In this document: in pieces, positions 8,551 through 17,384 of the stretch | How the letters are laid out: each line of letters begins with the position of its first letter | Position numbering within the stretch: the stretch's first letter is position 1 | Source of the DNA: Guptibacillus hwajinpoensis | GTDB lineage: Bacteria; Bacillota; Bacilli; Bacillales; Guptibacillaceae | Direction of reading: 5' to 3' | Length of the DNA: 64,000 nucleotides | Assembly: GCF_005144865.1 (NCBI RefSeq) | Contig: NZ_SWFM01000001.1 | Location: 1,054,001 to 1,118,000 of the forward strand | Position numbers and translations under genes: made by a program | The notes under the pieces: generated by a model | Database searches by the model: none | What the model was told of the DNA's origin: nothing | Seen by the model: only the letters and a program-made list of their open reading frames with translations

Positions 8551-9057
8551 TTAAAGTTCAATCTCGTTTTTCCCTTTTGATCCTTGTGAAATTTCTTTTC
8601 CAAGTTTCCTTATTTGGCGAATTTGTCCTAAATTCATCCCAAGCCATGCTCCAATAAATGCGAAACTATCATTAGGAAAGTCCAAGGGTACAGAGCCTAT
8701 ATCTGATACGACTACCATCACTGTCAAACCAATCGCTATCACAAGAAGTAAGAGTAACCCTATACTCGCTTTTATCTTCCACTGCTTCTTCCCACGACGC
8801 TCGATCTCGAAGGTTTGTACACGCTGCATAGCCCTTGTACCTATAACCTTTCCTGTTAGTAGTGTGAACAACAGATTCACTACAATAAGCCATAAGATGG
8901 CACACAACACACCCAAAATGATTGGAGCTGAAACTGTTGCAACTTCTACAAAGAACCACAACAAGGCGAATACCACTAGCATCCCAAGATTGTTTTGTAT
9001 TAATAGCTTCTTTTTTAATCGCTTCATTTCTTGTAAATCCCAATTTCCTTCTCCCAT
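8551..9057 (-). CDS. Hypothetical four-helix membrane protein
   Basis: Not recognised. 168 aa with hydrophobic segments near residues 22-45 (LGMLVVFALLWFFVEVATV), 48-66, 97-118 and 128-145. A basic patch (RRGKKQWKIK) precedes the third helix and the tail is charged (GKEISQGSKGKNEIEL). It sits in a run of small membrane-protein genes on the same strand with no partner that suggests a job. The start at 9057 (MGEGNWDLQEM) is plausible. Confidence 0.6.
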   Translation of the reverse strand: MGEGNWDLQEMKRLKKKLLIQNNLGMLVVFALLWFFVEVATVSAPIILGVLCAILWLIVVNLLFTLLTGKVIGTRAMQRVQTFEIERRGKKQWKIKASIGLLLLLVIAIGLTVMVVVSDIGSVPLDFPNDSFAFIGAWLGMNLGQIRQIRKLGKEISQGSKGKNEIEL

Positions 9058-9115
9058 TGAACCTCACCTTCCCACTGAACATCTCTATTCCACTTTCACC
9101 TTACCATGATCAACT

Positions 9116-9544
9116 TCAACCCAACCAGAGAAAACCAGTAGAAAACACTGCAATTACTACTATCACATTGAAGCTCAATAGACTAAGCGTATACATGTAA
9201 TCCCTTCGATTTATGGCATATTTCCATTCGAAAATAACTTGAACGCTTTCTGAAACTACCAGAAATACAAACAGGACAAACCATGCTTCCAAATACCAAA
9301 GTGATTCTGCCGGGAGTCTCGTTACGTTGTAGATCGCACCCATAATAATAGCTACCATAAACGTAATTCTAATGCTCCAATCAACCTTACTATGTAATTT
9401 ATTCACGTGGTTATAGGAGAAGAATTTCCTCTTCTCAACCTTGAGTCATCTTCTCATAACAGCACTGAAAATAACGTTTATACCGATAAGAATGGTCATT
9501 AATAAAACTAGCTTTAGCCAAAAATCTGGACCTATACCATACAA
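9116..9544 (-). pseudogene. DUF4181 membrane protein gene interrupted by an in-frame TGA
   Basis: A DUF4181-type small membrane protein of about 142 codons. It starts at TTG 9544 behind GGAGGGAGGAG with LYGIGPDFWLKLVLL, runs to IFSAVMRR, then meets TGA at 9446-9448. In the same frame it continues LKVEKRKFFSYNHVNKLHSK and on to FLWLG at 9116. Both parts are well preserved and the family usually has Trp at the interrupted position (R-K/R-W-LKVEK), so the change looks like TGG to TGA. A GTG at 9406 could restart the C-terminal 96 aa. Either a recent pseudogene or a product of low-level UGA read-through as Trp, which is known in Bacillus subtilis. Confidence 0.75.
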
Positions 9545-9651
9545 AAGCCGCTCCTCCCTCCTTCATACTAGTTCAAAGGGAGTTATCAATAGGATCGTAC
9601 TAACACCTCCCCCTTCTTCCAATTATTTCAAAATATTAAAAACAACTCAAT

Positions 9652-9686
9652 AAATAAAAAGAGCTTATCACACTGCTGATAAACTC
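9652..9686 (-). terminator. Rho-independent terminator of the 9803-10354 gene
   Basis: On the minus strand GAGTTTATCA and TGATAAGCTC form a stem around a six-base loop, followed by TTTTTATTT. It lies about 120 bases after the stop of the upstream membrane-protein gene; the stretch between holds nothing recognisable. Confidence 0.7.
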
Positions 9687-9802
9687 TCATAAGTTCAATT
9701 GTAACTAGTAGTAGAGGAACACAGAGACAGGTAAATCGTCCCAAAGCGACTATGTAAAGAAATCTCTAACATGATACCTATCCTATTCCATCCACAAATA
9801 GC

Positions 9803-10354
9803 CTAATCCCAATACCAAATCTCAACAACATATTTTGATTCTGGTAAATAGTGAACCTCTAATACCTTTCCCTCAAATGCCTCATCATCAAGAATTTGTC
9901 GATTCTCTAATCTCTCTCCCTGAATTGTAAGGTATTGAGAAATGTATCCTCTAGTTGACGATGTATGTATCCCCGCTCTGCCTTTGACAATTTCATGATT
10001 TTCTTTTAAGTAATGTGGAATATCTAGAAAGTAATTAAGAACACCTATTTGAGTAAATAATACAACCCCTCCTACTGACACCCCTACTAATGACACTCTT
10101 ACCAAAAAAGCTTTAAGATGATAGAAAGGTTGTTTTAGATATAGTTTCTTCTTTAGAATCGCTACAAAACCGATTGCTACAAGTCCAATGAATGTCATTG
10201 CCCACCATAGTACATAACACCAAAAGTGGTTATTAAACATCATTAAAGCAATGTAAATACCTAGAATGACCCATTGATATGGTTTCCCATTGTGGTTTCT
10301 TCGTTCATACTTCAGGTTTTCATAGAAATTCGATAAATCCTGTTGTTGTCTCAT
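9803..10354 (-). CDS. Hypothetical membrane protein with extracytoplasmic C-terminal domain
   Basis: Not recognised. 183 aa from ATG 10354 (MRQQQDLSNFYENLKYERR), chosen because the frame upstream looks non-coding and AAGGGG precedes this ATG. Three hydrophobic segments lie roughly at residues 28-45, 47-68 and 88-110, followed by about 70 soluble residues ending ESKYVVEIWYWD. Lies upstream of the broken DUF4181 gene and ends at its own terminator. Confidence 0.55.
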   Translation of the reverse strand: MRQQQDLSNFYENLKYERRNHNGKPYQWVILGIYIALMMFNNHFWCYVLWWAMTFIGLVAIGFVAILKKKLYLKQPFYHLKAFLVRVSLVGVSVGGVVLFTQIGVLNYFLDIPHYLKENHEIVKGRAGIHTSSTRGYISQYLTIQGERLENRQILDDEAFEGKVLEVHYLPESKYVVEIWYWD

Positions 10355-10495
10355 TATAATCAACCCCTTGGACGAGGCTCCTCTCTTTGTATTGTTTACA
10401 ATTAGGAACATCTCACTTCACTGACCGAATCATGAAGTGAAACGTTACTAATAGAAGCACTAGACTTGCTAAATCATCGTCCTCTCTGATCCCAC

Positions 10496-11287
10496 TCACG
10501 CAACAAACCGACACTTCGGAAAACTGGAGCAACCCATAAATTCTCCTCTTTTCCCCGTTCGCTTCACAAGTCGCTCGCCACACTTCGGGCAAATATTCGC
10601 ATTCACCTTCATTTGGTTGATCTCTCTCTTCTTCTGGATCCCCTCAATGTGAGCCTGCTGCACTTCCTTAATGTTTTCTTGATCACGTCTTTCGAGAACC
10701 TTCAGCCTCACGCGAATTTCCTGTTGTGAAAACAACGGGAGAACATCACTCGGATACTGATCGACAACCCGCTTCAAATCCTCTGGATGAATCACATCGC
10801 TATTCCGAAATGGTTCTCGAAATTTAAGCTCAGAACGATTGGTGAAAACAACGACTGAATAATAAGGAATATCAGCGAACTTCTCTCCAAGAAACGATTT
10901 AAGGGATTCGATATGGCCATAGTTTTGATGAAGAGGATTTTTGAATTTCTGCTTATGGTTCTGAAAGGTTTGCGTCCAGTAGGGCGCTTTCTCACTTCCA
11001 TAGATCCATCCACCATAGTTCTTCGTTTCAATCACAAAGATCCCTTTATTCGTAACCATCACATGATCAATCTGGCTCCTTGATCCATCACTTCTCGGTA
11101 TGTACAAATCATGTAGAGCAGAAATCTGATACTCTTCGTACTGAGCCAACTTCTCAATAGACCTTCGAACAATTCCTTCCCCAACCTGCCCCTTAGACGT
11201 ACCGAAATTCCAATTCGCCTTAAGGAGTAACTTGATGAAAAGATATGCAAAACCACCGATTACTAAAAGAGAAAAGAATGATGCCAT
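10496..11287 (-). CDS. NERD domain protein with a C-terminal topoisomerase-type zinc ribbon
   Basis: 263 aa. A membrane anchor (FFSLLVIGGFAYLFIKLLL) is followed by a nuclease-related NERD domain at about residues 35-150, with RSQIDHVMVTNKGIFVIETKNYGGWI carrying the D...E-x-K residues of a PD-(D/E)XK-like core. The C-terminus has a zinc ribbon (CPKCGERLVKRTGKRGEFMG then CSSFPKCRF), as at the end of topoisomerase I. Such proteins are common in bacilli and often lie near restriction genes; the exact role is unknown. Start ATG 11287 behind AGGAG. It is the first gene of the defence-like island. Confidence 0.8.
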   Translation of the reverse strand: MASFFSLLVIGGFAYLFIKLLLKANWNFGTSKGQVGEGIVRRSIEKLAQYEEYQISALHDLYIPRSDGSRSQIDHVMVTNKGIFVIETKNYGGWIYGSEKAPYWTQTFQNHKQKFKNPLHQNYGHIESLKSFLGEKFADIPYYSVVVFTNRSELKFREPFRNSDVIHPEDLKRVVDQYPSDVLPLFSQQEIRVRLKVLERRDQENIKEVQQAHIEGIQKKREINQMKVNANICPKCGERLVKRTGKRGEFMGCSSFPKCRFVA

Positions 11288-11378
11288 GATGCTTGCTCCT
11301 ATCTCACCGATTGATATTTTACATATATTACTATCGGGTTGGGTATGAGAGAAGTTTAGTGGTTTTTCTTATGATCTA

Positions 11379-12440
11379 CTAATTATTATCAAAGTTCGCT
11401 ATTAAAGTTATAAGCCGTTCCGATATTTCATTCCATTCAGCATTAAGGTTCAACGTTTTGATATAAATGCCTTTCCCTGCGAATGAATAGCTAGCATTTA
11501 TTTCTTTATTGATCGTTGGATACAGTAACATACCTTTAACTGTTCCAGAAAAATGACTGCTATTTACATAGGCAAATATTTGATACAAATGCCCCGTACG
11601 AACTTTTTCTTTATCTGTCCAGTTACTAGTCGTCAGTGTTTCACCATAATACTTTGTGTCTATAATAAGCTGGGAATTTGTAAGTTTATTTTCTACAACG
11701 ATATCCGTTCGCATTTCTGGTAGAAGGGATAACTCTTCATCACTAACGGATTGATCTAAATTCCAGTGAATTTTAGGAGAGTAAACACGATAGATGCGGC
11801 TATCCAAATGACGGCGGTAGAAATTTAAAACGAATTTTTCATAAAGCTTTGCCATTTGCCTATCTTTAATAAAAGATAGAAATTTCGTATCACTACCCTC
11901 TTCCCTAGTAATGAGTCCCTGATAAATTAATTCACTAACACTCATCAACATTCTATAGTGGTAGTTGTTTCTATTAAATCGTAATGAACTAAATGTTTCA
12001 TTAGACATTTGGATATCCTGAATGTCTGAGAAATACAACCGAAGCTTTCGTAACTTCTTATTGAGTGTCTTATCTAGCATAGGGGCCTTTAATAATAAAT
12101 TGATGGTCGCTTTTACGATTTGATTCAGTTTAATGTCTACTGAGAAGTTATCATATTGGCAAACCATCCTGCCGTTACGAAACGTTTGTTTTTTTATAGA
12201 ATCCGCCACTTCGACTTTACCCTTAAGCGTTGATACTTCTTTACGCTCCTGAATGTAGCTTCTACTTAATCCTCTTTTTATTAAACTATTTGTCCCATTA
12301 ATATAAATTCTAGCTAGTAAGTCATAGATGTTATCAAACTTCACACTACCAACTAAGTTCTCATCTGATTGGTCCAATACATTCCACGCATAGCAGAGCA
12401 TGTGGTAGATGTTTTTTATGGGTATAGTACTATTACTCAT
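11379..12440 (-). CDS. mcrC: McrC-family nuclease subunit of an McrBC type IV restriction system
   Basis: 353 aa. The N-terminal part begins IPIKNIYHMLCYAWNVL, a hallmark of McrC-type proteins. The C-terminal PD-(D/E)XK nuclease core is seen as EMRTDIVVENKLTNSQLIIDTKYY (catalytic D...D-x-K). In McrBC, McrC is the endonuclease that docks on the McrB ring and cuts DNA with modified cytosines. It starts five bases after the mcrB stop, so the two form an operon. Which modification is read depends on the McrB N-terminus. Confidence 0.88.
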   Translation of the reverse strand: MSNSTIPIKNIYHMLCYAWNVLDQSDENLVGSVKFDNIYDLLARIYINGTNSLIKRGLSRSYIQERKEVSTLKGKVEVADSIKKQTFRNGRMVCQYDNFSVDIKLNQIVKATINLLLKAPMLDKTLNKKLRKLRLYFSDIQDIQMSNETFSSLRFNRNNYHYRMLMSVSELIYQGLITREEGSDTKFLSFIKDRQMAKLYEKFVLNFYRRHLDSRIYRVYSPKIHWNLDQSVSDEELSLLPEMRTDIVVENKLTNSQLIIDTKYYGETLTTSNWTDKEKVRTGHLYQIFAYVNSSHFSGTVKGMLLYPTINKEINASYSFAGKGIYIKTLNLNAEWNEISERLITLIANFDNN

Positions 12441-12445
12441 AACAT

Positions 12446-14542
12446 TTAACTCAATAACTCTTCAACATAGTTTTTAGCTTTATCTTCTTCATCGAACCAG
12501 TATTCGTTAATAAGTGGTTCAATCTCATACCTAATTACTTCATCATACCAATTTTCCGAATCGCTATAATGAGTGAAGTAACTATGCCCTATTCTAAAGC
12601 CTTTACCCAAATTCACATCATTTGCTATAACAGAGTTGATACTACCAATCTTACGCTGTATTTTATTTACTAATTCTTCACTAACGCCTTGCTCCAAAAG
12701 ATGATCTTTGAATTTTGGTGATTCAAACGCTGGCTCCAATTCAACGAAGCAGAACCTTCTTCTTAATGCATAATCAATAATAGCTAGACTTCTATCAGCA
12801 GTATTCATCATGCCAATAATATATAAATTTTTAGGGACAGAGAAAAGATTATCGGAATAGGTAAGTGTTATCTTTTGTCCGCGCTTATCACTTTCAATAA
12901 GCATAAGTAACTCTCCGAATATCTTACTTAAATTACCACGATTAATTTCATCAATGATTAAATAGTAATTTTCATCGGGGTTTCTTGATGCTTCTAGACA
13001 AAATTTATAGAATGGACCTTCTTTCAGTTCAAAGCCAGATTCATTAGGTCGATAGCCCATGATGAAATCTTCATAAGAATAGCTTTGATGAAATTGCAGC
13101 ATCATGATCCTTGCGTCATCTCGCTCTCCCATCAAAGAGTAAGCAAGTCTTTTAGCAGCAAAAGTCTTCCCTACTCCTGGTGCCCCCTGTAAAATGAGAT
13201 TCTTCTTCCTAGTTAATAAAGATTTGATCGTTTCATATTGGCTTTCCTCTATAAAAACTTTATTTAAAAAATCTTCCTTCGTATATTTCTCATTTTCTTT
13301 TGTTTGATTTGTTAACTTCTCTTGAAACTCTTCCTCTTCTTCATCTTCCACTAGTAAACTTCCATCCCAGGCTTTGTAAGATAGCTCAGGAAATGAATGA
13401 AATGGAAAATTCTCTTCAGAAAATCTTTCCTTGATTTCATCAATAAGATCCACATATTCCCTACCAGAGTATAACTTTTTAGGTACGCGAGGCAGAATAT
13501 CAAAATGCTTATTTGCCAGAATTTTTCTCGTATTTTGATCTAAGGGCAGATACTCCCAGGGCTTGATCCAATACAAACCGATCGTAATCTTCCACGAACC
13601 CCCGTATTGTCTACGCACCTTATCGTATATTTCGATAAAAGCGTTTTGACTTTCTTCTACTGAATCATTCTCTGTTATTTCAATCGCAATTCTGAACAAT
13701 TCCCATAGATTGTCGAAATCGTCATCGTTTCTATTTTCTGTATTTCCGAAGAACCATGCATTCATGTTATTTAACACTGGAACACCATTAAATGATTGAG
13801 GTACTTCTTCGTTAACATCTAAAAAGTTCGCTATTTCTTTCATAATCAATCGCCTGTTGTGATCTGTTATACCTTTATTAAAAAGACCAAATATCGTGAA
13901 AGGACAAACATCCTTTAACAGTTCCTTATCACCTTCAGCATTTTTCTCTGTTAAAGGATTATTCATGTTGATTCTTTCAAATATAGTATGTATACCACTT
14001 AATAGCTCACCACGATTTTGTTGAAACTTTAACATCGCTTTTGCGATTGCTTCATAAAAAGAAGTCCATTCAAATTCTTGGTGTGAATTGTCCCCATATT
14101 TACTATTCCAATAAGGGTCTTGAATAAACTGTTCAATGTATTGATCTTCATTATTAAAGGTAAAATCAATTAAGTTTTTGTACATCCAGCCCTTTCCTTC
14201 TTCCACTTTCCAAATCGTACTTCTACTAGTGAAAAAATACCATTCTTTTATAGGTGTTATAGGCTGCCAGTCTACGTCTACTTTCTTTCCATCATTGTAG
14301 TTATACGTAACGGTCCCAATCGCTTTTATTCCCATAACGGACACAGTATTCCCATGATTGTCAAAAGGGAGATTGTGCTTTCTGGTATAGGCAGATTTGA
14401 TCGCAATTTTGTCTCCTATCTTTATTGATTTCACTTGTTCTATATACCTATCATCGTAACCATTTATCCAAATGCCTTCATTAATAAATCGTTCTGTTTG
14501 ATCACCTTTAACAACTGCACCGACAAACCATGCTTGTTCCAT
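12446..14542 (-). CDS. mcrB: McrB-family AAA+ GTPase with N-terminal recognition domain
   Basis: About 698 aa from ATG 14542 (MEQAWFVGAVVKGDQTERF), with AGGGGTGA upstream; a GTG four codons earlier overlaps that site. The first 110 residues look like an EVE/PUA-like or other small base-reading domain (GDKIAIKSAYTRKHNLPF, IKAIGTVTYNY). The AAA+ module has Walker A LQGAPGVGKTFAAKRL near residue 455, Walker B YLIIDEINRGNLSKIFGELL near 530, and the sensor/Arg region MMNTADRSLAIIDYALRRRF. McrB rings translocate DNA using GTP. Here the N-terminus differs from E. coli McrB, so its target base is unknown. Confidence 0.9.
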   Translation of the reverse strand: MEQAWFVGAVVKGDQTERFINEGIWINGYDDRYIEQVKSIKIGDKIAIKSAYTRKHNLPFDNHGNTVSVMGIKAIGTVTYNYNDGKKVDVDWQPITPIKEWYFFTSRSTIWKVEEGKGWMYKNLIDFTFNNEDQYIEQFIQDPYWNSKYGDNSHQEFEWTSFYEAIAKAMLKFQQNRGELLSGIHTIFERINMNNPLTEKNAEGDKELLKDVCPFTIFGLFNKGITDHNRRLIMKEIANFLDVNEEVPQSFNGVPVLNNMNAWFFGNTENRNDDDFDNLWELFRIAIEITENDSVEESQNAFIEIYDKVRRQYGGSWKITIGLYWIKPWEYLPLDQNTRKILANKHFDILPRVPKKLYSGREYVDLIDEIKERFSEENFPFHSFPELSYKAWDGSLLVEDEEEEEFQEKLTNQTKENEKYTKEDFLNKVFIEESQYETIKSLLTRKKNLILQGAPGVGKTFAAKRLAYSLMGERDDARIMMLQFHQSYSYEDFIMGYRPNESGFELKEGPFYKFCLEASRNPDENYYLIIDEINRGNLSKIFGELLMLIESDKRGQKITLTYSDNLFSVPKNLYIIGMMNTADRSLAIIDYALRRRFCFVELEPAFESPKFKDHLLEQGVSEELVNKIQRKIGSINSVIANDVNLGKGFRIGHSYFTHYSDSENWYDEVIRYEIEPLINEYWFDEEDKAKNYVEELLS

Positions 14543-14829
14543 TTGTTCGATCACCCCTGACTTTTTTAATATAAATAATTAATCAATGCTTTTCTATCCA
14601 TTTTCGATGTGTTCTTAGTATTAAACTAGCACTATAGGAAGATGTTAACAACAGTCATATTTAGAGGTATTCTCAATGTCTATAATAGACCCGTGAAGAA
14701 CAATAATTTACATTGCAGGCCTGACAATTCAGATTTCAACAGAAGTAATATGGGGTTTCTTGTATTTATCTCTCAAAACATAAACTATACTAGAATATGA
14801 AGTAGTAAATAATCGCTTAGGAGATAACT

Positions 14830-16671
14830 ATGACCTATTCTTTAGATTCAATCGCACACCTCGATCATTCTAAAGCCTTTGCCCAATTAAACAGCAAGTT
14901 TAATAGCTTTAATCCTCTAAAAGTTCTACGTATTGAACAGTTTGAAATCAGACATTCTAATGTACTCGCCTGGTTATTAGACCCATCGGAAAATCATAAC
15001 CTTGGTGACTTCTTTGTTAAAAAAGTTCTCTCTCGCATTTTCACTCGTGCTGAGAATGAAGAACGAATTTTAGATGAATCCATTGACTATGTAAATTACC
15101 ATTTCGCTTCTTACTCCGATCTTGAAGTATTGCGTGAGGTTCGCACTACAACAGGTCGTTATATTGATCTTGTCGCAAAATCAGATGATCAGAAAACCGT
15201 TTTTATTATTGAAAACAAGTTCCATGCTGGGGAATCAGAGGGGCAATTAGAAGATTACATAAGCTATATTTCTACGCTTTATGAAGAAAAAGGCTATACT
15301 ATCATTCCGATTTTCCTAACTCTGAATAATGTAGCACCATCCAATGAAAAATACTGGGTGCTCGATTACAGCGATCTACTCGATATCATTCAAGTTCAAC
15401 TTACACTTAACCGCGAGTCTATCGCAGACAGAGTCTATGATTTCTTAACTTATTATGTATCGATAATAAAGGAAGAATTAGTGGAGGATAATGAAGCCAT
15501 CGGGTTAGCTCTTAATGTCTACAAGACGAATCAGCACGCCATTGACCTCCTTTACGCTACGCATCATGACGAATTAAGGAAGCATCATAGATACAATGAG
15601 TTATTTAGACAGTTAGACTCAATTGAAGACGAGACACGTGCTGCGCTGAAACGTATATACGTAAAGCAAAAACAAACAATCGATTACGTATACCGCATTG
15701 GCAGCAATGTCCTCCGCCAGGCATTCTTAACCTTTGCCAATAATGAAGACTTTCCTGAAGAAGCCTATCAAGCAGATTCACGACTCCCTTCCTTTATTCT
15801 CCCTGATTGGGTTGAATTTAAAGAAGTTATAGGAGAGCCCACCTTCTCTTATTGGCTCGGTCATGGGTTAGTTGTGTGGTATGAAAGAACGTGGGATGAA
15901 CGGTTAAAGCTCACGATCGAAGTTGGTCCACTTCCTTTTGAGAAAAGACTTCCTTTCTTACATGCGCTAGAACAGCATGGGATTCGTATTAGACCTACTG
16001 CAAAAATGGAAGGAAAGAAGTTTACGAGGATTCATTCACAAACCGTGGAAATCGCTGATTGGGTTAATAAAGAGCAAGTGTTACGAGGGATTGACGAGCT
16101 TTATCATAGTGATGAAACGAGGAGAATATTAAAATCAATTGCGTTAGCAGTTGAATCACTACTTTTAGATGTTCAAGAAACCGTTGAATTAAAAAGAGAA
16201 TCTAATATTGAATCTTCCTTAATCCCCAGCCAAGCATTTAATCAATTTGTCGAGCACTACAACGACCAAATTCTAAAATATCGCTATACGAGTCGACATT
16301 GTACATTTGTTCTTCACACTTTTGAAAAGTTAGAAGCTACATACGGGAAACCACGTGAAAATTGGTGGCTTAACCATATGCTTATGTTCTGGTTTGAGCG
16401 TTTAAATGATGACCGCTTAAAAATCACTCTTGAACTTGGTCCGTTAGAACCCGAAAAAAGAATTTCATTTTTAGAGCAAATCGAAGCTAAGGGCATTAAT
16501 GTAGCTAGCCGTTCTAAGCTTCCTTCCGCAAAATACACAAGGTTATATTCGATTGCTAAAGTAGTTAATAATTGGACTGATAAAAACGAAGTATATAATC
16601 TAATGGATCATCTTTATAAACATGAAAAGAATCAGTTGGTATTGAGGATACTGGATGAATTAGTAATCTAA
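14830..16671 (+). CDS. PD-(D/E)XK nuclease (PDDEXK_4-like) with two repeated C-terminal modules
   Basis: 613 aa. The N-terminal 210 residues show the PDDEXK_4 signature: EIRHSNVLAWLLDPSENHN near residue 40, GRYIDLVAKSDDQKTVFIIE then NK near residues 115-135, and GQLEDYISYI. The C-terminal part carries two related modules, near residues 330-440 (WLGHGLVVWYERTWDERLKL, GPLPFEKRLPFL) and 515-613 (WLNHMLMFWFERLNDDRLKI, GPLEPEKRISFL), so one was duplicated. Start ATG 14830 behind AGGAG. Divergent from mcrBC. Family members are found singly in defence islands; a DNA-cleaving defence role is inferred. The modules are not recognised. Confidence 0.75.
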   Translation: MTYSLDSIAHLDHSKAFAQLNSKFNSFNPLKVLRIEQFEIRHSNVLAWLLDPSENHNLGDFFVKKVLSRIFTRAENEERILDESIDYVNYHFASYSDLEVLREVRTTTGRYIDLVAKSDDQKTVFIIENKFHAGESEGQLEDYISYISTLYEEKGYTIIPIFLTLNNVAPSNEKYWVLDYSDLLDIIQVQLTLNRESIADRVYDFLTYYVSIIKEELVEDNEAIGLALNVYKTNQHAIDLLYATHHDELRKHHRYNELFRQLDSIEDETRAALKRIYVKQKQTIDYVYRIGSNVLRQAFLTFANNEDFPEEAYQADSRLPSFILPDWVEFKEVIGEPTFSYWLGHGLVVWYERTWDERLKLTIEVGPLPFEKRLPFLHALEQHGIRIRPTAKMEGKKFTRIHSQTVEIADWVNKEQVLRGIDELYHSDETRRILKSIALAVESLLLDVQETVELKRESNIESSLIPSQAFNQFVEHYNDQILKYRYTSRHCTFVLHTFEKLEATYGKPRENWWLNHMLMFWFERLNDDRLKITLELGPLEPEKRISFLEQIEAKGINVASRSKLPSAKYTRLYSIAKVVNNWTDKNEVYNLMDHLYKHEKNQLVLRILDELVI

Positions 16672-16674
16672 TAA

Positions 16675-16710
16675 AAAAAGGAACTTCATGGTATAAAGGA
16701 GTTCCTTTTT
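16675..16710. terminator. Terminator between convergent nuclease and small-gene pair
   Basis: AAAAAGGAACT pairs with AGTTCCTTTTT over a 14-base loop, with A and T runs on both sides, so it can serve both the nuclease gene (plus) and the small gene pair (minus). Confidence 0.8.
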
Positions 16711-16745
16711 CTGCAATGATTTGAACATTATTAGCTTTAAACAGA

Positions 16746-17024
16746 CTAATCTCTTCCCATATGTATATCAACTAAAAGACTAATGTGTTTTTCTAATAAC
16801 TTTATATTTTCTTTAGTTTCTTTCTTCATATGTTTAAGACTTATTCTGTCTAATAAATCCCAAGTATTTAATAACAAATTAAAATCATGATTAAGTGCAT
16901 CTTCTGGTTGAATAGACATAAAGTATTCTTCCTCAAAGATCTTACCAGTATTTAAATTAGTTGACTTTAGAATTTCCCCATCAAATTCAACTCTATAATT
17001 TCCAGTATCTAATAACGCATTCAT
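16746..17024 (-). CDS. Small hypothetical protein, second gene of an overlapping pair
   Basis: Not recognised. 92 aa, rich in charged and leucine residues; the C-terminal half (ALNHDFNLLLNTWDLLDRISLKHMKKE) reads as helices. Its ATG overlaps the stop of the gene upstream as ATGA, so the two are translationally coupled. Lying inside the defence island, the pair could be a small two-gene system or remnants of a larger restriction gene. No catalytic motif is seen. Confidence 0.6.
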   Translation of the reverse strand: MNALLDTGNYRVEFDGEILKSTNLNTGKIFEEEYFMSIQPEDALNHDFNLLLNTWDLLDRISLKHMKKETKENIKLLEKHISLLVDIHMGRD

Positions 17025-17338
17025 TTCCCATCCTCCAGAACATGTGTGAATTCTCTACCATCTGACTCAACATACTTCTTGTAATATTTCAAAGCATTAC
17101 TATACATTCTGTTACCTCTCAAGTCTTTATCTTGGAATTGAGGAATCGATAAATACATCTTACTTTTCTTATCTATGGTCACTGAATTATTTATCTGATA
17201 CAAACTACCATATAATTTTCCCTGCTCAACTAATTCACTAGAAATTGTATTTATCGCTCCTGAATATTTATCAACAGTACTCTGAGCTAAATTAGTATGT
17301 TCAGATAGCCATTTAGAAAAAGCTTCTTTTTTATTCAT
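17021..17338 (-). CDS. Small protein with integrase-SAM-like helical fold, first gene of an overlapping pair
   Basis: 105 aa. MNKKEAFSKWLSEHTNLAQS then TVDKYSGAINTISSELVEQG resembles the N-terminal helical domain that precedes nuclease domains in some restriction enzymes and the SAM-like core-binding domain of integrases. NRMYSNALKYYKKYVES is typical of the former. No nuclease domain follows; the frame ends after EDGK. Start ATG 17338 with GGAGGG upstream. It could be a free-standing partner of the next gene or a truncated restriction gene. The function is unknown. Confidence 0.6.
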   Translation of the reverse strand: MNKKEAFSKWLSEHTNLAQSTVDKYSGAINTISSELVEQGKLYGSLYQINNSVTIDKKSKMYLSIPQFQDKDLRGNRMYSNALKYYKKYVESDGREFTHVLEDGK

Positions 17339-17384
17339 TTTGTCCCTCCGACATATTTATACTATATAGGTCATGCAATAGATT

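Noticed and set aside
8672..9200. Overlapping frames on both strands around the 168-aa membrane protein
   Set aside because: They share sequence with the better-supported minus-strand gene and lack ribosome sites.
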